From: Henckelia pumila
Taxonomy: Eukaryota; Streptophyta; Magnoliopsida; Lamiales; Gesneriaceae
Direction: 5' to 3'
DNA: 64,000 bases
NCBI RefSeq assembly: GCF_033568475.1
Contig: NC_133121.1
Location: 7,254,001 to 7,318,000, forward strand
Every line of letters begins with the position of its first letter. Position 1 is the first letter of the stretch. The notes below the pieces were generated by a model that had not been told where the DNA came from, did no database searches, and worked only from the letters and a program-made list of their open reading frames with translations. Of this stretch, positions 24,001 through 35,104 are shown piece after piece. Both the position numbers and the translations under genes were made by a program.

Positions 24001-26084
24001 AATAAGCCTATTCCAGGGGAAGAGTTGTTCCTATATCTGGCAGTCACACCCCGAGCAGCCAGTTCAGTCCTGGTCAGGAAGGACGGGGCAAATCATCAGC
24101 CTGTTTATTTTGTGAGTCATGTCTTGAAGGGAGCCGAGCTCAATTATTTAACCCAAGAAAAACTTGCCTTAGCTCTGGTAATCACCGCAAGAAAATTACG
24201 GCCTTACTTCCTGTCACATCCCATCACCGTGCTCACCAATAGCGTCCTGGGAAAAATTGCAACTAATCCAGATGCATCAGGTAGACTGGTCAGATGGATC
24301 ACAGAATTGAGTGAGTACGATCTCAAGTTTGAACCTCGAACAGCTATAAAAGCTCAAGCCCTGGCTGACTTCTTGGCAGAGACAGTCCAGCTAGAACAAG
24401 AAGAGCTATGGAAGATTTTTGTAGATGGGTCATCATGTCAGTCAGGGAGCGGAGCTGGAATCGTGATCATCTCACCTTGGGGTGAAAAAACTAATATATC
24501 AATCAGATTGGAGTTCAGAGCCTCTAACAATGAAGCAGAATATGAGGCATTGCTACTCGGACTTAAGGCAGCACGGAATTTGGGTATCTCCCGGGCTACT
24601 CTATATTCCGATTCCCAACTAGCTATTCAGCAGAGCAACGGAAAGTTTGAGATCAAAGATGATAAAATGAGGAAATATGCTAAGGCATTAGACACAGCTA
24701 AGGAAGGATTCACCGAGCTGAATTTAGAGCTCATCTCCCGAGCTGAGAACATCAAGGCCGACCATTTGGCTCGCCTAGCTAGTGCATTGAATGATCGGCC
24801 TGATCCCATTGTTGCAGGTCAGGAACTTGTGTCTCAGTTGGAAACTCTTGATGATATGCTAACTCAAGTACTAGAAGGAGATTGGAGATATGACATACAC
24901 ACATATCTGACTAAGAAAGAATTACCAAATGATAACAAAAAGGCCAAGGAAGTAAAAAGAAGGGCTCTTTGCTTCGTCATGATCGATCAAATTTTGTTCA
25001 AGAGATCTTTCTCTCAGCCCTTGTTAAAGTGTTTAGGCCCTGACGAGGCAAATTACGTATTACGAGAAATTCATGAAGGGTCTTGCGGAAGTCACCTGGG
25101 CAGTCTTGCCCTAGCTCGCAAAGCTCTTCTTGCTGGTTTCTTTTGGCCTACTATGCGCAAAGACTCCTCAGATCTGGTTCATTCGTGCTATAATTGCCAA
25201 AGACACGCTAACCTACAGTGGAGACCTGCATAATACATGAAGGCAGTGGTGGCTGCTTGCCCTTTTGACCAATGGGGGATGGACATAGTAGGGCCATTCC
25301 CTGTGAGCACAGGACAAAGGAAATTTTTGTTGGTCGCAGTCGATTACTTTTCCAAATGGGTGGAGGCCGAACCCCTTGCGAAGATTACGGAGAATGAAGT
25401 GCTCAATTTTTTATGGAAAAATATAGTATGTCGCTTTGGGATCCCTCGCAGGCTAGTATCAGACAATGGGCGACAGTTCTGTGGATCTAAAGTCCGAGCA
25501 TGGTGTCAAAAAATGAAGATTGAACAGGTTTTCACCTCTGTCGCGTATCCACAGGGGAATGGACAGGTCGAAGTTACCAATAGAACGATAGTCCAAGCTC
25601 TCAAGACACGACTGGATGCGGCTAAGGGCAAGTGGGCAGATGAGCTCCCTTCCGTATTGTGGTCCTACCAAACTACAACTCGGTCCGGTACAGGTGAAAC
25701 CCCTTTCAGCATGGTATACGGGACTGAAGCTGTGCTCCCAGCAGAGATAGGGCAAGAGAGTGCAAGAATCATGGCGTATGGGGAAAACAATCAAGAATTA
25801 CGAGCAATGGATCAAGATTTACTCGAAGAAAACAGGTCCCGAGCTGCAAACGAATGACCCAAGCATACAACAAAAGAGTATACCCCAAGGTTTTCCAAGA
25901 GGGAGACCTGGTTATGCGAAAAATACAACATCAAGGGGAACGAGGAAAGTTAGAAGCCAAGTATGAAGGCCCATTCAAAGTGATAGGAAAAGCCGGAGTA
26001 GCCGTATATTACTTGGAAGATGCTCAAGGTAAAAAGGGAAAAAGGCCATGGAACGCTCAGCACTTGAAAAAATATTATCCCTAA
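21016..26084 (+). pseudogene. gag-pol region of the Gypsy element (broken)
   Basis: The region starts at ATG 21016 (MADQNGNHPN) and carries, in order, a gag domain (about 21250-21700), a zinc-knuckle-like motif (YCHFHNEYGHITENC, about 21980), an aspartic protease (IFVDSGSSVNVLF, about 22465), reverse transcriptase (DFRDLNKACPKDCYPLP and YVDDI, about 23050-23610), RNase H (about 24020-24240), a second RNase H (IFVDGSSCQSGSGAGI, about 24415-24800) and integrase (zinc-binding HHCC domain about 25070-25210, core with SDNGRQF about 25460). It is not a single open frame: about four breaks interrupt it. Two RNase H domains support the Tat clade. It is a fossil and should not be annotated as a host gene. 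Confidence 0.9.
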
Positions 26085-26275
26085 CAGCTCAGTTCGGGCC
26101 TCATCATGTTATCTATTTTTCACTAAACTGGCACTTAACCAATTATTTATATTTTTGAAGTTTTCTTGTTTACATTAGGATCATTCCTGTCTAGTGTCAA
26201 TTTTATTTTGGAAATATGGCGCTGAAAAGTTTTGGTCTGTTTTTATAAAACAATTTTTTGAGAAACATACCTTGC

Positions 26276-26712
26276 AAAGCCCAGGCAGGTCTGGCACTCA
26301 AAATCCACATCAGTGGTCTCAAAGCCCAGGCAGGTCTGGCACTTAAAATCCACATCAGTGGTCTCAAACCCCAGGCAGGTCTGACACTCAAAATCCACAT
26401 CAGTGGTCTCAAAGCCCAAGCAGGTCTGGCACTTAAAATCCACATCAGTGGTCTCAAAGCCCAGGCATGTCTGGCACTTAAAATCCACATCAGTGGTCTC
26501 AAAGCTTAGGCAGGTCTGGCACATAAAATCCACATCAGTGGTCTCAAAGCCCAGACAGGTCTGGCACTCAAAATCCACATCAGTGGTCTCAAAGCCCAGA
26601 CAGGTCTGGCACTTAAAATCCACATCAATGGTCTCAAAGCCCAGGCAGGTCTGGCACTCAAAATCCACATCAGTGGTCTCAAAGCCCAGGCAGGTCTGGC
26701 ACTTAAAACCCA
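26276..26712. repeat. 45-bp minisatellite inside the Gypsy element, about 10 copies
   Basis: The unit CAGTGGTCTCAAAGCCCAGG...AAAATCCACAT repeats about ten times with a few substitutions between copies. Because 45 is a multiple of three and the unit lacks stops in several frames, long open frames appear on both strands; they are by-products of the period, not proteins. Tandem arrays between pol and the 3' LTR are common in Tat/Ogre-type elements. Confidence 0.95.
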
Positions 26713-26879
26713 TATCAGTATTAGAGCCTAATAGCTGAGCAGGTCCAGCACATCAACTACTTCGGTAGTAAGCAGGTCTAGCATTAAAACAATTTCCATT
26801 AGTACTTAGAACTTAAAAGTTTAAATATGGATCGATCTCAAGGGCTGAATTAAGGTTGAACAAATTCATTATCACCCTG

Positions 26880-27060
26880 CCGTAATTAAGTCAGTTCGGG
26901 CATATATAGGTCGGGACTTCATAAACTTGCATAAGTTTGCTCAGTTATTAAGTCAGTTCGGGCATATATAAGTCGGGACTTTATAAACTTGCATGATAAG
27001 TTTAGTTTCAGTTATTAAAACAGTCCGGGCACACGCAGATCGGGGCCTTAAAACAGTCGG
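26880..27060. repeat. degenerate tandem repeat, about 62-bp period, three copies
   Basis: CAGTTCGGGCATATATAGGTCGGGAC at 26892 recurs at 26954 and, more diverged, near 27022. It is a second, older tandem array in the non-coding part of the Gypsy element. Confidence 0.6.
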
Positions 27061-27239
27061 ACTTGGTAAAATTTCTCGCATTTTTTAAAGAAACCCGAAC
27101 TAAAAATAGAATAAGAAATAAACGTTCATTCATAGCAACAATGTATCAGCCCGACCTGGGCAATAACAAAAATCGATGACCACGCAGGGTATCATTCATA
27201 TCATGTTTTTAGACAATTCAGAGCAGGAAGAAGAAATAA

Positions 27240-29252
27240 TCAAGGGGTAGGGGCATCCTGTGGCCTTGAGTTCTGGCCGGGACTTGTTGTTCTCTCCGGC
27301 CCGGCCTCCTCGGAGTCCTCATCAGGCATGTCATCTAGGGCCTTGGAACAGTCCACGAAAAGGGCGGGGTGCTCGGTCTCTGAATACCCATTAGCCCTGA
27401 ACTGGGCTAAGCACCCCTTAAAACCCTCGTCAAAAAAAGTAGCTGCCTTCTCAGCTACGGCGTTAGCAAAATCAGCGGAATTCAAGAATTCTCTTTTCCC
27501 GACCTCCTTCGCAGCCTCAAGTTCCCGAGTCAGGGCCCGTACTTGGTTCTTTAGTTCAATCTTGTCCACTTCCATCTCGGCAGTCTTTTTATGAGCAGCC
27601 TCCAGAGCATCCCGTATGGATTCAATCTCCACCCTCATCTCGGTCACCTTTTCATCATGATCAGCCTTCATTTCCCGGGTTTTTCGTGTGAGCTCAGAAA
27701 TCCGAGCAACGAAGGCCTCCTGGTTCAGGTTGTGTTCCTCCCGGTATTTGAAAGCTCGGCTGGTGATCTCCCCTCCCCAAGCTAGAGCTTGTGAAAACAT
27801 GAAGGTTAAAACCCAGCTCGGTACATGACAGCTTCGTATACAAGGTAAGATCGAAAAATGCAATATACCTGCAGGGATGCAAGAGCGAAGTTCTGTTCAG
27901 CCTCCAAGGTAGGCACTCCTTGAAGGATTTTTAAATCAGAACGAGAAATCAGGTTCTGCATTATGCCTAGGCACCCTTGGGGGTCAGGCTTCGAGAAAAA
28001 TGACATCTCTGGGACCCCGGGCTGATCTGGCATTCCCTGAGGTTCAGCATCAGGTAGGGACCCGAACTCTATTATGGGTTCTTTGCCACGGGCTCGGGAC
28101 GAGGAAACAATGGACGGCTGCTCAAGCTCGGGAAGATTGGCGCTGGGCTTTTCCTTGGTTTTGGAAGCTTTCTTTTTTGACTGTTCAGGGGGAGGAGGTT
28201 CGGGATGAGTTCTGGCCTCACTGTCCTCTGTTTTCTTCCTCTTCAAGTTCTTCAGTGCAGCTCTGAAGTTGGCAGGCATAGTGGCAGATTTGATCCTGTC
28301 GTCTAAAAATAAAAAATGTATACATATATAAAAATACGGTAAATCAAAGGCATAAGGGGAATCAGTCTTAGATAAGGATAGCACGGGTACAGGGGTACTA
28401 CCTACATCCCCTTGGATCTCTACTCCCTTCCCACTGAAGCCATAATGACAAAGCAGATCCTCCTCAATCAGGCTCTCAATATCAAAAGTTTGCGCAAACA
28501 TGGTATTGATAAAATTGGTAAAGTTGTGAGTAGGTAAAGCTGGCAGTTCAGGACTGGTAAAGTTCATAGCCCAGTTAGACCGGCATTCCCATGGCTGGTT
28601 GGGGTTGACAAAAAAGTATATGTTTGTCCAGCCTTTGTGGGAGCTAGGTTTACCCTTCAGAAAGGGGTATTCGTGTCGCATGGAAATATAGAAGCGGCCC
28701 GGGGCGGTTTTCTTAATTTGCAAGAAGTAAATGAAATTTCCTATGTCTAAGGGAATTCGGAAGAAACAGAAAATTACACCTAATGATAGAATTGAACTAA
28801 AAGAGTTCGGGGATAATTGACTCGGGCACACACAAAAGTATTGACATAAGTAGGAAATGCAGTTCGGGACTGGAAATCTTAAACCCATCTTGATTTGATC
28901 TAGGCTGAAGCTCAAGAAATTAGGAGGGGGTCTGTGAGCTCGGTCTTTACGGCTCGGGATTATAAGATCATAGGTATCGGGCATTCCCGATTTCTCCCTA
29001 ATGAGGGGACCTAGGTCTGGACTTAGATGGGAGGCTAGGACTTCATACCATTGTTTCCCTTTGGCAGATAATCGGGCTTCATCCGACCTGAGTTTGTGCA
29101 ATCGCTTTAATTTTTTTTATACGAGTCTCCGACAGATCCAGCTCTGAGCTTGGATTATTGGAATCGGGGGGCTCGGGGTTGTTAGAAGGAGAATTGGATG
29201 CTTCAAAAAAGGCTACTATTTCCCGAACAGAAGTCTCGTCTGGGGAGGACAT
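27240..29252 (-). pseudogene. antisense gene region of the Tat-type Gypsy element
   Basis: Three coding blocks lie on the strand opposite to gag-pol. The first begins at ATG 29252 (MSSPDETSVREIVAFFEASN), the second carries a Trp/Phe-rich segment (GWTNIYFFVNPNQPWECRSN) and a Lys/Pro-rich linker, and the last encodes a coiled coil (DALEAAHKKTAEMEVDKIEL) and an acidic C-terminus. Antisense ORFs between pol and the 3' LTR, spliced in some families, are a known property of Tat/Retand-type elements; their function is unknown. A TATATATATA box at 29421-29430 lies about 170 bases upstream on the same strand and may be its promoter. I have not attempted to define a finished product. Confidence 0.7.
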
Positions 29253-29709
29253 ATTAATCAACCTAGTATAAGGACGGTAGGACTTACAGGTGAAAGAGTT
29301 GTAGCTCGGGAGTGACACAAACAAGATAGAAGCAGTAGTCCGGGTCGGGCGAGCTCTTGAAATTTTTGCAGCGTAACAGTACGAGAGTGAAAGGTGAAAA
29401 AATAAATTTTTACCGCCTAGTATATATATAGAGGTGGTGAATCGATCTAGACCGTTGATTTTTAACATGATCTACGGCTCGGGACGGGACAAGCCATGTT
29501 TTTTTTGGCTTCGGGAAAAGAACCGTCAGAGGACATCTGAGCCGTTCACTAAAAACACATCACGCGGATCCTGATCTAGACCGTTCAAAAGAAACACATT
29601 GCATGAATTAAATTCTGAACTGGTAGAATGACACATGCATAGATCGGGGTTCGGATTAAATTCTTAGTCTAACTTCATTCTTTTTTTAGACCAGTTCGGG
29701 AGGTACTAT

Positions 29710-30237
29710 TGTTACCCTGAGAAAATATTTCAACCCGAGCCCGTTTATAATGGGTCTGCTAGATATGACCAGGACTGGTATTTATGGGCCGACCAGGGCT
29801 GGGCCTAGTATGCCGTACGCATCTTTTTTATAATTCGAGTGAGACTCTGATACATGTGAGATAAGTATGGATCTTCTCAAATATTCACAAGATAGAGATA
29901 AACTTAAGAAGGGTCCAATGGATGAAGAGTCCTAGTCCAGGATATGTTATAATTCTACTAGGTAACTTATTCTGTTTTCTCCTATAAATACAGGTACTGT
30001 TATGGTTGTATTCATTATTCACGCACTCATATCTCTCAGTTTTCGTATTAATCATACCCTCTGCCTTCAAGACACTGACTTAGGCATCGGAGGGGTCACG
30101 TCGAAAACACTTTCGACGCCCTTGACCTAGTTGTTGCTTGTGCAGAACTTGGTGGTACCCGACCCGACCGGCTCCATAAAGAAATTGGAGGATCCATTCT
30201 ACCAGACCGAACCCGAGGTAAAATTCCGACATCATCA
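29710..30237 (+). repeat. 3' LTR of the Gypsy element
   Basis: Starts TGTTACC and ends CATCATCA, aligned with 20447-20975 over its full length, and followed by the second CATAT target copy. Confidence 0.95.
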
Positions 30238-30242
30238 CATAT

Positions 30243-30703
30243 AATTCTCGCCAAATAATATTTTATGCACATACAATATTTGTATCAGAACATTGATAAA
30301 AACAAGAATGAATTCATCAGTATTTCGATGTCACATTATGAACAAAATATGTGACCTATCTTTTAATTAGTGCATGAAAATATATATGATTAATATATGA
30401 AAACTTAATAGTGGGAATTTCGGTTGATGATATTGAATGCAACATCTCCTATTAAAGTAGAAGCAACTAAATTGTACGGTAATGGGAATCCTCGATTATT
30501 TATGTCTTCCAATGTCCGAGCTAATCCAAAAACTGATACGATAGTTGATATGCTTTAATTTACTTTGTGTTGTTGGATATTACATTTTAAATGTCATTAC
30601 ATTACACTGTACGTATTCCATTAAGGACGTATCTTAAAATTTGATTTCTCCTTTTTCTCATAACCTCTTTTTTCTTGTAATTTGTCCTTCCACCTGAGTT
30701 TGC
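30243..30703. other. spacer between the Gypsy element and the solo LTR
   Basis: About 460 bp of AT-rich DNA with nothing recognisable. Confidence 0.4.
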
Positions 30704-31646
30704 AATATTGATGATGGTTTACTAAACCAGGGCCCGGGCCGTCAGGGTAGTGAAGTGGGTCTGACGAAATAACCGGGCTGGTAAAAGATGATATGTGATC
30801 TGTCCTTCTCTGATTGAGACGATCTGCACAGAAGAAAAGGGAATGAAAGCACGTTAGTGGGATGCCGGAAGGTTTTTCGGCGGGGCCACTCCGATGCTTA
30901 AGTCAGACTTAGAAATAGAGTGGGCTTGTAAGAAAAATAGGTATAGTGTTTTGGAAATTTAGATGAACATACCCTCTCCGATACTTAATGTAAGGTATTT
31001 ATAGAGTTTAGAGTGAGAGAATCACTCCGCCTTTCCAGGATAGTGGCCACGATCTGGGTGGTGGGTGCAGAAGTTGGCCACGTTTACCTGCCACACACGA
31101 TGAAGCCGTCAAACTCGGAATTATGGCAATCGTGAGGATCATGCCCCTGAAAAATGGGTCTTGCTCAAGTCTTGAAGACTTGGTCTCTTGGTTTGAAAGG
31201 TTCCTTTAGGGTGAGTTATTTCCTTATATCTAAGCTATTACTCCGATTTTATCCAGCCCTGATGTCCCTATCTTTCCATAGGCTTGATACCCCTGACTTC
31301 TCGGGGTATTACTACTCCTTCATAAAATAGTCAGACTAGAGTCCCACTCGCTGCCCTGACAAGTCTTCCTTACACCCCTGTCTTTCCATAGGCTTGATAC
31401 CCCTGACTTTCCGGATTATCACTACTCCTTCATAAAATAGTCAGGCTAGAGTCTCACTCGCTGCCCTGACAAGTCTTCCTTACGCCCCTGTCTTTCCATA
31501 GGCTTGATACCCCTGACTTCTCGGGTTATCACTACTCCTTCATAAAATAGTCAGACTAGAGTCCCACTCGCTGCCCTGACAAGTCTTCCTTACGCCTCTG
31601 TCTTTCCATAGGCTTGATACCCCTGACTTCCCGGGTCATCAAATAT
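30704..31646. mobile_element. solo LTR (about 933 bp) with 5-bp target duplication
   Basis: A unit from TGATGATGGTTTAC (30709) to CCCGGGTCATCA (31641) starts TG, ends CA, has short inverted ends (TGATGA/TCATCA) and is flanked by AATAT on both sides (30704-30708, 31642-31646). No internal retroelement coding is attached, so it is best read as a solo LTR left by recombination between the LTRs of a full element. A TATA-like TATTTATAGA lies at 30997-31006. It is not related in sequence to the Gypsy LTR next door. Strand is set by neither coding nor primer sites. Confidence 0.75.
31271..31641. repeat. 110-bp tandem repeat inside the solo LTR, about 3.4 copies
   Basis: The block TCTTTCCATAGGCTTGATAC recurs at 31271, 31381, 31491 and 31601, a constant period of 110 bp, with the intervening TCATAAAATAGTCAGACTAG and CCCACTCGCTGCCCTGAC blocks nearly identical. 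The last copy is cut by the LTR end. Confidence 0.95.
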
Positions 31647-33491
31647 GATCACATAATTCATTCGTTTCAGTTATATAATTGATATATGTTTAAATTTATT
31701 TTTAGTCCGTTTCAGATACATGTTTCTTTTTAATATTTAATATTGTCTGTAATTGTGTTCAATTTAATTTCCCAATATCATTAAATAAGGGTGTATTGGG
31801 AAATTTGCACATAAGATTTGTTTTCCATGTGATATTCTTAATTTATGTGAAAAAACAAAGATACTATATAATTGAGATTCTGAGGAGAGAAGAATATTAT
31901 ACAATTTTGCATTTATAGGGTACTTTGCATTATTATTGTGTGATTTTAAGTCACCACTTACTTTTATACCCAATTTTTTTATCATGTGAATTCTCCTTTG
32001 TTTTATAGTTTTCTTTTACCGTCTAAAATTTTCCCATAAATTATGGGGAAATCATTTTTTTGCTCACGTAAATGGTATGCTTTTTCATTTTTCATCGTGT
32101 TTTCGATAAAATTTACGTTGCACTTTGTTTTCATCTTAATTATTTGTCACCGTAATACTTATACGATGTCGAAAATAAATGATGTGATATCATATATTGC
32201 TCACGTAATTTTATGTCAGTACTAAGTGAAAAAAGACTAAAATTGAAAAACAATGCAAATTAATGGTTCAAAGGCATAAATTAAGGTCTAATGATGGGAT
32301 AAAAATAGAAAACGTGCAACTTCGGTGATAAAAAAATATTAATTTTCCCGAATATATGAGGTCTTATTTGTCTTGTTGCTTAATCGTATATCATGTTTTG
32401 TCCCTTTTCCGATCCTTTCAATTTTTAATTGACAACTCTAGTTTACACTCACTCGAGTAGTGATTTTACGATTTCAATCACTTGTTAAAGCCTAAAGAGG
32501 ACAATTAACACAACACAGGTTCGATTCCGACCTTTTGCTTTCCCCAAAAAAATAGGCAGCAAACGTGGGAAAAGATATAAAGTGAGCCACGTCCCACAAT
32601 TCTACAGAGGAACATATGGAATATTTATCCATAAAAAGGGTTGCCATATATTTATGCATTGCGCGATGTTCAAGTCACATTGAGTAGAACCATGTTAGAA
32701 AGATGAGCTTTTTAGCTAATCAATTAACCATGAATATGATTAATTGAAAAGTTGTGTGTATTTTGCGTTCAAACATCTAAGTTATAACCTCGACGAGGTT
32801 TCCAAAAAAATAAGTCATAGATGAAAAGATAGAGTCGACTCGATCCGCTAATAAATTTATTGATTGTCTAAAAATTAATTTCAACAAGTTCCAAGAGAGT
32901 TTTTTGATGATCGCTTTTACTTATTTTAAAGTGATTCATAATTTTAAAGTTTGTGAGAAACAAAAGCAGAGAGAGTTAAGAAATAGATCCTAAGCTACTA
33001 CTAGTTAAAATTTAAGCGTTTGAACAATAATTATTTTCAAACTTAAATTTTAGTTAAATGAAAACAGTATCCTTAAACCATATAAAATTGATCTCATTTA
33101 ATTATCTAAAATTTGATACTCACGCCATCAACAATGTGTTTATATAATTAATATAATGAATATAGTATCAAAATTAATTTATTTTTAATAACATGAATGT
33201 TTGAAAAAATGATATGAGATTAATAAAAATATGAAAAAATGACAAAATTTGTATAAATATACAAAAATATTAAAAAATTATGGAAATGCAAATTATATAA
33301 AAAAGGTAAAATATTATCTTAAAAGGCAAAATTGCTAAGAAAAAAAAATATCTATAAGATCACTTATTTTTAAATGTTGCAAACAATACCTTAGAAATAT
33401 TTCAAAACTCTACATAAGTTTTTTAATTTCAAGTTCAAGCTTTTCAAGTGTGAGCTTCTATGGATCTCGAGCTCAAGTTCAACACATTTAA
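31647..33491. other. gene-free AT-rich stretch
   Basis: No exon recognised. A B-box-like GGTTCGATTCC occurs at about 32519 but without an A box. Confidence 0.4.
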
Positions 33492-34211
33492 GGAGTGTTT
33501 GGTAGAGTTTCTATAAAGTATTTTTTTTACCTTCTAGCTGCATGGAAGTGGTTTTGAGGCATTGTTTGGGAGAGCTTCTTAGAAGCACTTCTCAGCTTTT
33601 CCGTTAACAAAAATTTAAAATTTTGTTAACGAAAAGCTGAGAAGTGTTTCCTAGAAGCTCTCCCAAACACGAGTGTTTGTGATTGTTAAATTTTGTTTTA
33701 GCATCTACAACTTTAACCCAAAAGCAAGAAGCAAAAATTTGATGCTTTTTAGAGCTTATGTTTTTTCGTTTAAGATATAAAATTATAAGTTGACATTTAT
33801 ACATTAATAAACTTATCATATTACGTATGCTTTTATTTTTTATAAAATTATTTTTTTTATTTTACATTGTTATTACAAGCATTTATATATATATATATAT
33901 TGCATTTTCATAAATTTTTTTGTACATATATTGTAAATTTATTCAAATTTTGTCATTTTTTATATTTTTATTTTTATTAATCTTATATATTTTTCAAGTA
34001 TTCATGTTATAAAAAAAATATTTTTGATAAAAAAATTCATAATGTAATAAAAATATATAAACTCATTTTTTATAGTGTTAGCATCAAAAATTAAATATTT
34101 AAATAATGGTATGGTTGTCATTTGATTAAAAAATTAAGCTTGGAAGCAATTATTCTCCAAACAATAAAATTTAGCTAGTATTAGTTTTCAACTTCAATTT
34201 CCAAACACTCC
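33492..34211. mobile_element. MITE-like element with GGAGTGTTTGG ends
   Basis: GGAGTGTTTGG at 33492 is matched by CCAAACACTCC ending at 34211, giving an 11-bp terminal inverted repeat around about 720 bp of non-coding DNA. Ends of this kind are seen in plant hAT-like non-autonomous elements. A clear target duplication was not found. It contains a strong internal hairpin (separate entry), perhaps a second element. Confidence 0.5.
33563..33669. repeat. near-perfect hairpin with arms of about 50 bp
   Basis: TGTTTGGGAGAGCTTCTTAG...CCGTTAACAAAA is followed by its near-exact complement TTTTGTTAACGAAAAGCTGAG...CTCTCCCAAACA, with only a few mismatches and a very short loop. This would fold into a long stem if transcribed and is the sort of structure that gives MITE-derived small RNAs. 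Confidence 0.85.
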
Positions 34212-34761
34212 CTACTTTAGTTTCTCATCAATTTCAAAATAATCTCTACAAGAATTACTTTTAAATAAGTAAAAGCTTTCCAATTAATTCCAAAATACTC
34301 TCTTATACCTGCATGTTCAACGAGCATAAGCGGGTTCCAGTTTTCTTCTTTTTTTTGGGTTAACTTTACAAGTTCAATTCCCTGATAATTAATATCCGTG
34401 TATCCAAGAATGAGTTTTTAGCAATTTATATGAAGTTTACATTTTTTTCAATGTAGTCCAAATATATATATAAAAAATGTTAACTTTTAAGATTTTAAAC
34501 TAGGGGTGTGAACGAGGCGAGCTACTCGTGAGCAACTCGTGAGTAGCTCGGTCAAAGCCGAGCTCGAGTAGCTCGAGTATACAATCGAGTTTTGAAACTA
34601 TGTGATCGAGCTACTCGATAAGCCACATATATATATTAAAAAATAATATAAATAAATATATATAGAAATATAATATATATAATATTATATTTATATATTT
34701 ATTTATAATATTTATATATTTTATTTATTATATTTATATATATATATAGAGAGTTTTTTTC

Positions 34762-34897
34762 AAGTGCCCACCTACTATGCCCATCACCATGCCCACCAAC
34801 CCACCAATGATGTGACACTATTCTATTGGATGTGATAAAAATGTGATAAACTGTAGGTCCAATAGAATAGTGTCACATCATTGGTGTGCATGGTGGT

Positions 34898-34903
<6 letters not shown>
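34762..34903. mobile_element. inverted-repeat MITE nested in the hAT-type MITE
   Basis: The 28-bp arms at 34803-34830 (ACCAATGATGTGACACTATT...) and 34858-34885 are exact complements separated by 27 bases, and the outer flanks (CATCACCATGCCC and GTGCATGGTGGTGGAC) pair imperfectly. It lies between two TA-rich runs, which may be the target or tandem expansions. Confidence 0.65.

Positions 34904-34928
<25 letters not shown>
34902..34928. repeat. (TA)n microsatellite
   Basis: An uninterrupted TA run next to the nested MITE. Confidence 0.9.
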
Positions 34929-34933
<5 letters not shown>

Positions 34934-35104
34934 AAAGCTCGAGCTCGAGCTCGAGTACTCGAACTACAAACGATCTTGAGCACATATTTTATCACTCGAT
35001 CGAGCTCGAGCTCGAGTTCGAGTAGTAAAATATGAGCTCGAGTTCGAACTCGAATAGTATGCTACTCGAGATCGGCTCGGCTCGATAACACCCCTTTTTT
35101 AAAT

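Larger units (their letters stand above)
20442..30242 (+). mobile_element. Ty3/Gypsy LTR retrotransposon, Tat-like clade, with target duplication
   Basis: LTRs at 20447-20975 and 29710-30237 flank an internal region of 8.7 kb, and the element is bounded by a perfect CATAT duplication (20442-20446, 30238-30242). Domain order gag, protease, RT, RNase H, second RNase H, integrase identifies Gypsy, and the second RNase H plus an antisense gene region 3' of pol point to the Tat clade. A 45-bp minisatellite separates the two. By eye the LTRs differ at about 7 sites in 529 plus one indel, about 1.3%, which is near half a million years at 1.3e-8 per site per year. The coding region is broken at about four places, so this is a recent but disabled copy. 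Confidence 0.95.
34493..35104. mobile_element. hAT-type MITE saturated with CTCGAG/GAGCTC words, 8-bp target duplication
   Basis: The element 34501-35096 has ends TAGGGGTGT and ACACCCCTT and is flanked by TTTTAAAC (34493-34500) and TTTTAAAT (35097-35104), an 8-bp duplication with one mismatch, as expected for hAT. The interior near both ends is packed with GAGCTCGAG repeats. The middle holds TA-rich DNA and a nested inverted-repeat element. Confidence 0.7.

Noticed and set aside
26203-26738. Long frames of 83-156 codons on both strands
   Set aside because: They are produced by the 45-bp tandem repeat, whose period is a multiple of three.
32515-32535. B-box-like GGTTCGATTCC
   Set aside because: No A box, tail or target duplication was found, so neither a tRNA nor a SINE is supported.
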